The notes under the pieces are model-generated. The model was not told where the DNA came from. It searched no databases and saw only the letters and a program-made list of their open reading frames with translations. This document shows, one piece after another, positions 58,767-64,000 of a DNA stretch of 64,000 nt. Each line of letters starts with the position of its first letter. Within the stretch, counting starts at the first letter, position 1. This stretch comes from Caecitellus pseudoparvulus (taxonomy: Eukaryota > Bigyra: Bicosoecida). A program made the position numbers and the translations under genes. Where the stretch lies: contig CBFFRQ010000079.1 of the NCBI GenBank assembly GCA_965644315.1, positions 248,001 to 312,000 of the forward strand. The letters are read 5' to 3'.

Positions 58767-61214
58767 TTAGCACAGCTTGCGCAACGAGCGCAGCGGGGCC
58801 TGCCCAGACATGGCGCTCTGCACGTCGCCGTGCACAGGCACAGCTGCTGACGCGTCAGCCACGCTGCCATGGGGTGGCCGGCTTGACGAGCGGCAACTGC
58901 GTAGGGGGGCATGCCGCAGCCGCTGCTTCAACAAGCGCCTGGACACTGGGCCGTACACCTCGCCAGATGGCTGGGCGCCGCAACTGGAGGCACTGGCTCT
59001 GGCGCTGTGCAAAAGGTGAGACGAGGCGGTTGCCGTGTTGACGTGCACGTCTTCGTTGCCGCGCACTGACAGCCCCCTTGAGGGGGGAGCTAGCAGTTGG
59101 GCCTGCTGCAAGTGGGCTGTCCACGTCGTGTGCACAGTCTGCCGGTCGGCGGCGGCTTTGCCCATGTCAGACGTCGAGCTGTGAGCCCCCCCCTGCCAGA
59201 GCTGCGACCTGTAGAAGCGGCCCGTGGAGCTGCTATGTGATCTGCTGGTTTGACGCAGCAGCGGCATGCTGAGCGAGCTGCCTTGCGGTCCATGGAAGGT
59301 GCCTCTTACAGTGCCTGCAGCCAACCTTGCTTGTGTCGGGGTTGCGGTAGACACGCTGTCCATGCGCTGGAGAGCATTGCCGACTCGGAACGCGTTCGCT
59401 TTCAGCACATTGTCCATGGCAATGGCAGTTCCAGGCCGTTGGGACTCGAAACGACTCTCACGGTTGCCTGCTGAAGAAGCGGGGGATGCCGTGCTGTTTG
59501 GCAGGAGGCTTGAGCGCAGTGCGAGCGAGAGGCGTGCTTCTTGAAGTGGCAGGATGCGCCCGATGCTCTGGTCGGGGCCTGCGCTGTGCGGCCGGCCGCA
59601 GGCTTCAGTAGCGAGCCTCCGCCGTGTGCTGATGCTCATGCCCTTCCCGATGCTCGCTGCCAATCGTGCGCGGGCTCGTCGTGCGGCTTCTGCGCGCAGA
59701 ATGACTGCCTTGGGCTCCACGAAGGCGTCCATGTCTCCATCCAGAGGTGCCTGCACCCGATCGCAATCAACACGCGTCCCAGTCAACGCCACTGGCAACG
59801 GAGAGGAAGCAGCGCCGAAAGTCACCCCGGACAGCAGAGGGTGCCCTTCCCACCGCCCGGGCGCATCAGCCTCGGCTTCAGATGGCGCTCCGCGGGCACC
59901 AGAGCCATCCGGCGCAGTGCCTGCGAAAGCGCGTGAGCCCGGACGCAGCACGGGGCTAGGGCGGGGTGCCTGTGTGGCAACTCCGCCAGCTTTCCCCGGC
60001 TGCGATGCCCACGCACTGCTCGGCTCTGCAGCAGTAGAGGAAGCACCGGGCAAGGTTTGGGTGCGGCTTGTTTGCAAGAGTGTGGTGGCTGGCAACGCCC
60101 CAGGCGCCGGCACGTGCATGGAGGTACGGGGTCCACCCGTGAACGCAGCATGGCGGTGCAGAAGAGGCACACACGAAAGCCCTACACTTGAAAACCTCTG
60201 CAGTAGCCCCCACGTCTTCTCGAGGAATGCCAAGGTGAGGCGCCAGGGCACAGAGTGAGGCGGCTGGAGTCCGCACTGCACCCCGAATGCCATGCCTGCA
60301 GAGAACGCGACGGTGCCCTGTCGGGAGCTGGTGGCAAGGGGGGTGTATGTGGGCATGCGAGAGGCTATGCTGCCGTCCAGAATCCTCCATCGCGTCAGTC
60401 CACGTGCGATGAAGGTGGCTGCTGCACCTGGGCACTGGTGGCGGCCTGCGGAAGACAGCGATGCCAGCTCTTCATCGCGCCGCCCCACCTCCAATCCTCG
60501 TGGCCTGTGCACGGAGGAGCTCGAGGAGACACGGTCCTCTCCTGTTCTTGTGTGTTCGACCTTGTCCCACCTCTGCAAGCCGACGCTCATGCTGGATTCC
60601 CAGGACTGGTTCCGAGAGTTGAACGCCAGGCAGTCCCCCGTGGCCCAATCCAGAAAAACGCCCACGCCGTCGCCCGCATCTGGCTGTGGGGGCATGGTGT
60701 CGCTGACGTCTCGCAGGAAGCTGCCCGCACCGCCCCCGTTCAAGACGTGCAGGCGCTTGCCCCCGGATGCCAGCACGTGCGCCAGGCTTGGCGCGCCACT
60801 GCCCAGCGCCAGGAGCGGCTTGCCAAACTGCAAGCACTGCCTGATGAGAGCGGTGACTTGCACGTTGTAGCTTGCCCAGGGGATGTCTAGCTCTTTGCTG
60901 CCGTGTACGCACACCAAGTCCACGGCATTGAAGCGCTGGATGGAGCGCGGGTCGGGGAATCCCAACGGTACGTCGTACAGCAAGTGCGCGAGGCCTTGGC
61001 GGTCGCAGCGAGAGATGGAAAACCCCCCTCTCGGCACTCCAGCCGCAAGGAGAAGGCTGGCTATGAGGGGCTCGGCGGACTTCCGCTTGGTCTTAGCGTG
61101 GTCGTGAAAATCTGGCGTGACAGGCTGACCACTTGCATGCCAGCTCGCGTCTTTCTTGTTTGAGTCTGGTAGCAGTGCAGACTTGGATCCCAACTCGACC
61201 AGCACTACCTTCAT
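58767..61214 (-). CDS. Protein with degenerate class I amidotransferase-like domain, function unknown
   Basis: The 815-residue intron-free protein begins MKVVLVELGSKSALLPDSNK. Residues about 90-340 look like a class I glutamine-amidotransferase (flavodoxin-like) fold: FNAVDLVCVHGSKELDIPW, LIRQCLQFGKPLLALGSGAP, and later GTVAFSAGMAFGVQCGL and WRLTLAFLEKTWGLL. The nucleophile-elbow position reads ALGSGAP, with Gly-Ser-Gly where active enzymes have Cys, so glutaminase activity is unlikely. The rest is Ser/Ala/Arg-rich and mostly disordered, with a helical stretch (KAVILRAEAARRARARLAAS). The fold assignment is by eye and moderate. It is divergent from the PTP/EF-hand gene across 681 bases. Confidence 0.5.
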   Translation of the reverse strand: MKVVLVELGSKSALLPDSNKKDASWHASGQPVTPDFHDHAKTKRKSAEPLIASLLLAAGVPRGGFSISRCDRQGLAHLLYDVPLGFPDPRSIQRFNAVDLVCVHGSKELDIPWASYNVQVTALIRQCLQFGKPLLALGSGAPSLAHVLASGGKRLHVLNGGGAGSFLRDVSDTMPPQPDAGDGVGVFLDWATGDCLAFNSRNQSWESSMSVGLQRWDKVEHTRTGEDRVSSSSSVHRPRGLEVGRRDEELASLSSAGRHQCPGAAATFIARGLTRWRILDGSIASRMPTYTPLATSSRQGTVAFSAGMAFGVQCGLQPPHSVPWRLTLAFLEKTWGLLQRFSSVGLSCVPLLHRHAAFTGGPRTSMHVPAPGALPATTLLQTSRTQTLPGASSTAAEPSSAWASQPGKAGGVATQAPRPSPVLRPGSRAFAGTAPDGSGARGAPSEAEADAPGRWEGHPLLSGVTFGAASSPLPVALTGTRVDCDRVQAPLDGDMDAFVEPKAVILRAEAARRARARLAASIGKGMSISTRRRLATEACGRPHSAGPDQSIGRILPLQEARLSLALRSSLLPNSTASPASSAGNRESRFESQRPGTAIAMDNVLKANAFRVGNALQRMDSVSTATPTQARLAAGTVRGTFHGPQGSSLSMPLLRQTSRSHSSSTGRFYRSQLWQGGAHSSTSDMGKAAADRQTVHTTWTAHLQQAQLLAPPSRGLSVRGNEDVHVNTATASSHLLHSARASASSCGAQPSGEVYGPVSRRLLKQRLRHAPLRSCRSSSRPPHGSVADASAAVPVHGDVQSAMSGQAPLRSLRKLC

Positions 61215-61895
61215 GCTGACCGCTTACCCGCACTGTCCGCGCACAGGTGCGTCGGTAGCGCTTGATCTTTGCCCCTTCAGCTGCCCGCTGTGACTCGGGG
61301 TTCGATTTCCGCAAGCCGCAAGCGGGGGCTGGTGCAGTCCTTGGGGGTTGAGGAAGGATTCTTCCAGTGCCCACGTGGCGTCCTTGTCAAGGCGGTTCAA
61401 ACCAGGATCAGTATTTGTAGAGGGAGGCCTGCTGCTTCATTGGGAGTGCTTCTCGGCTTGCTCCTTTTTGCTGAGAGGAGGAGTTCATCCTCATTCTTCG
61501 TATTGTTTTCCGCACCAGTGGTCAGAATGGGGTAACAGCAGCCCAATTTAGCACCCTTACTTAAATTCACACCGAACAGCGGCCCGAGATGTCCGCGCTC
61601 GGTGCATTTGGCGGGCTCTGACAGATCGGGAAGCCGACGCGTGCTGCGGAAATTGCAGCGACAGGCCAAAGGCCAGGATCGGAGGAATGCAGCAGCGACA
61701 CAAAATACGAAACCTTTCCATGTGCACAATTCTGCACAGGGATGTCAAGGGTGGGTGCTTTTCCCTCCTTTGCGAAGCGCCAGGTCAACTTGCTGCTTCG
61801 TGGCGTGTTGGTAGCAGCCCCGCGCGCGCCACCATCGACCACTCTGCAGAGCCGCAGCAGGCAGTGCAGGACTCGCTGACGAAGAAGCTACAACC
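61215..61895. promoter_or_regulatory. 681-bp divergent intergenic region
   Basis: The stretch separates two divergent genes and is relatively A+T-rich around 61380-61760. No convincing exon was found. A tRNA-like GGTTCGATT word at 61298 has no matching cloverleaf, so no RNA gene is called. Confidence 0.3.
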
Positions 61896-64000
61896 ATGGC
61901 AGCAACTGCCGAAAGCAAGGCGGCACAGCAGCTGAGCCGCGTGGCTGCCGTGCGCAGCTTTCCGCCTCCCCTGCCCCATGGCATGGAGAGCATGAGGGGC
62001 CCCGGGTTTACGAATTGTGAGTGGCTGTGGGGAGGTTGCCGAGTGTCGCGAGTGTCGTGCATGCCGCGCACACGAGTCTTGTGAAGCAGCCTGTCGTGGC
62101 GTGCCACAGCCGCGCCGCGGCGGGCGTGCTTGCATGCGGGAATTGCAGGCGCGGCATGGCGTTGCACTTCCACAGCACACACGCCCGCCCTCCTCCTCCC
62201 GCCGCGCAGGGGTGATCAAAGGCCACGTGCTGATGGGTCCACACCCAGGGCAGTCCACCACCGCCCTGGTGAAGAACATGGACGGCCTGCTGCGTGCAGG
62301 CGTGACCACCTTTGCCTCCCTGCAGCATGAGATGCCTGGCCTGCTGGTGACGGGCACAGCGCACACGGACGCCGGCACCATGTCGGCGCGCTCCCGCCGC
62401 TCCTATGGCCAGCGCAACGTGCACACGGCCCGCAACTACATGGGCGAGGCGCAGCACATGCTGGACACGGGCTCCTTCCCCAACAGCGGCCAAGGCCTGC
62501 ACCTGTCCTTCGTGCACCTTCCAATTTCCGAGGGGGACGGCGCGACGGGCTCCGACGCCGCTGTGAAGGACTTCACCCTGCAGCTGCTCAAGTACGTCAA
62601 GGCAGGCGAGGTGCTGTACCTGCAGTGTGGCGACGGCAACGGGCGCTCAGGCACCATCGCCGCCCTGCTGCTGGGGCTGGTGTATGGCCTGTCTTCCTCC
62701 GAAGCCATCGACGCCGCGCAGCGCTACCGCAGTGACCGGGCGGGTGCCGGTGGAAACGCGCCCGAAACGCACGAGCAGAAGATGCAGGTGCACCGGTTGC
62801 TGAAGGACAGCGCCTTCCGGCAGGCTGCCATCTCTGCCGTGGCTGGGGAGGCGCCCAGCCAGGAAGAGACGGTATCAGCTGACCTGCAGGGCGTGTACCT
62901 GAAGCTGCGCAAGGCACTGCAGCGCCTGGGGTACAACGCCCTGCTGCTGCTGCGCAACTTCGTCGGCGCCAACACGGCGGGGGAGGCGTGGGTGGGCTCC
63001 CTGCAGGCGGTCATGGACAAGCTGGTGGGCTTCCACCCCTCCCTGTACCTGACGCCCGCCGAGGCCGCCTTGCTGGGGTCCACCTCTGCCAGCCCCCCCG
63101 GCACCATCCACACGGGTGAGCTCATCAAGGGCATCCGAGGGCGCATGCCGCCCGGGCGCAGCGAGGCCGTGCACGCCGCCTTCAACAAGATGGACGTGGG
63201 CGGCACGGGCTTCATCGAGTGGAACGACATCGCCATGCTGTTCGCGCCGCGGGGGCACCCCGACGTCGTGGGCGGCAAGCGCACAGAGGAAGCTGTGCGG
63301 GCCGACTTCTTGAACACGTTTGGCCACGGCGAGACGTTCGGAGACCTGCCCACGGCGGCCGGCGCCGCGGCCAAGCGCTCCGTGCACGTGACGTCCTTCG
63401 AGGATTACTGGGCGCACGTGTCTGCCTCCATCGAAGACGACGCGACGTTCAAGATGATGATGTGGAACGTGTGGCCTGTGCGCGGAAAGGGCACCCATGC
63501 CGACCCCATCGGGCGCCAGTCCCCCGCCCGCACCACCACCGGCCCCGCAGGCACGGCGGCCACCGAGCATGGCTACACCTTCACCGCGGTGGGGTCGCTG
63601 GACGACCTGTGCAAGGAGCTGTGCGCTGCGGCGGCCAAGGCGTCCGACATGGCTGTGTCTGGCCTGCTGCAGGCGCTGGCGGGGCAGGCCCTGCCTGGCA
63701 CCAGCGCCGTGGACGAGGCGGGTTTCCAGGCTGCTGTGCGGGAGGTGGGCGTCGCGCCCAGCGCCATGTCTGACACCCGCCTGCACTTCCTCTTCTCCCA
63801 AGCCCTGACCGAGCAGGGCGGCGGCGGCGGCGCGCTGGACGTAGCTGCCTTCCACAAGCGCCTGCGCGGGCGGCTGCCCGAGGGCCGCCGCCGCCTGGTG
63901 CTGGCAGCCTTTGAGCGCCTGACGCAGATCGCGGGGGGCTCCGCGGGCGTGCAGGGCGCCGTACCGGCACAAGTGATCGTGGGCGAGTTCAACGCCGCCA
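61896..64000 (+). CDS. Dual-specificity-phosphatase-like domain fused to calcyphosin-type EF-hand repeats (3' partial)
   Basis: Two exons (61896-62016, 62210 onward) splice to a frame still open at the window end, at least 637 residues. The N-terminal domain begins GPGFTNWVIKGHVLMGPHPG, the usual lead-in of small dual-specificity phosphatases. Its signature loop is LYLQCGDGNGRSGTIAALLL, a C-x5-R site with Cys at about residue 180; the His normally before Cys is Gln. After it come two or more calcyphosin-like units: LRKALQRLGYNALLLLRNFV, then AFNKMDVGGTGFIEWNDIAM (an EF-hand loop that lacks the acid at position 3) and SFEDYWAHVSASIEDDATF with MMMWNVWPV. A further unit starts at about residue 570 (LQALAGQALPGTSAVDEAGF). 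Calcyphosin-like proteins are common in flagellates. The phosphatase fusion suggests calcium-linked signalling, but catalytic competence and calcium binding are both in doubt. Confidence 0.7.

Noticed and set aside
61240-61330. tRNA-like segment with GGTAGCGC and GGTTCGATT
   Set aside because: T-arm pairing fails (six-base loop, wobble pairs only) and no acceptor stem closes around it.

Overview
This is a GC-rich stretch (roughly two thirds G+C) of a microbial eukaryote nuclear genome. It carries 28 protein genes, most of them with spliceosomal introns of 50-110 bases and GTGCGT/GTGAGT/GTGAGC-type donors. The standard code is used, and about three quarters of the stops are TGA. Flagellar genes (DAW1, an STPG-like repeat protein, calcyphosin-like EF-hands) indicate a flagellated cell. 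A class I PI3K, SUMF1, SIN3, MAD3/BUBR1 and golgin-84 fit a protist or alga. A stramenopile-like lineage is a guess from domain style and is not demonstrated. No tRNA, rRNA, transposon or CRISPR was recognised.

Layout. 1-6.4 kb: the C-terminal part of SIN3, an RS-rich protein, and a MAD3/BUBR1-like checkpoint protein with eight tandem ABBA-like motifs. 6.6-16.4 kb: DAW1 (dynein assembly), golgin-84, an STPG-like repeat protein, a luminal CS/p23-fold protein, a small membrane protein and a prune/PPX1 DHH phosphoesterase. 16.8-30.5 kb: a very large kelch protein, a coiled-coil protein and a tail-to-tail pair of choline-transporter-like (SLC44/CTL) genes. 31-41.4 kb: one intron-free 10.5-kb reading frame for a class I PI3K with RBD, C2, PH, helical and kinase domains. 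41.5-45.4 kb: a repeat protein, formylglycine-generating enzyme (SUMF1) and an unrecognised basic protein. 45.6-49.8 kb: three tandem paralogues built of 38-residue ankyrin-like repeats. 50-64 kb: a possibly myristoylated protein, TSR1, molybdopterin synthase small and large subunits three bases apart, an Fe-S HhH-GPD glycosylase, SAS10/UTP3, an amidotransferase-like protein, and a PTP/EF-hand fusion that runs off the end.

Organisation. Genes are packed with tail-to-tail gaps of 14-98 bases or outright coding overlap (20 and 46 bases). Introns sit almost entirely at the 5' ends of genes. The hexamer AATGCA occurs on the sense strand just after the stop codon of many genes and is a good candidate polyadenylation signal. 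Its palindromic form can serve both members of a convergent pair. Exon joins given here were deduced from reading frame, splice dinucleotides and remembered family conservation. They are not backed by transcript data.
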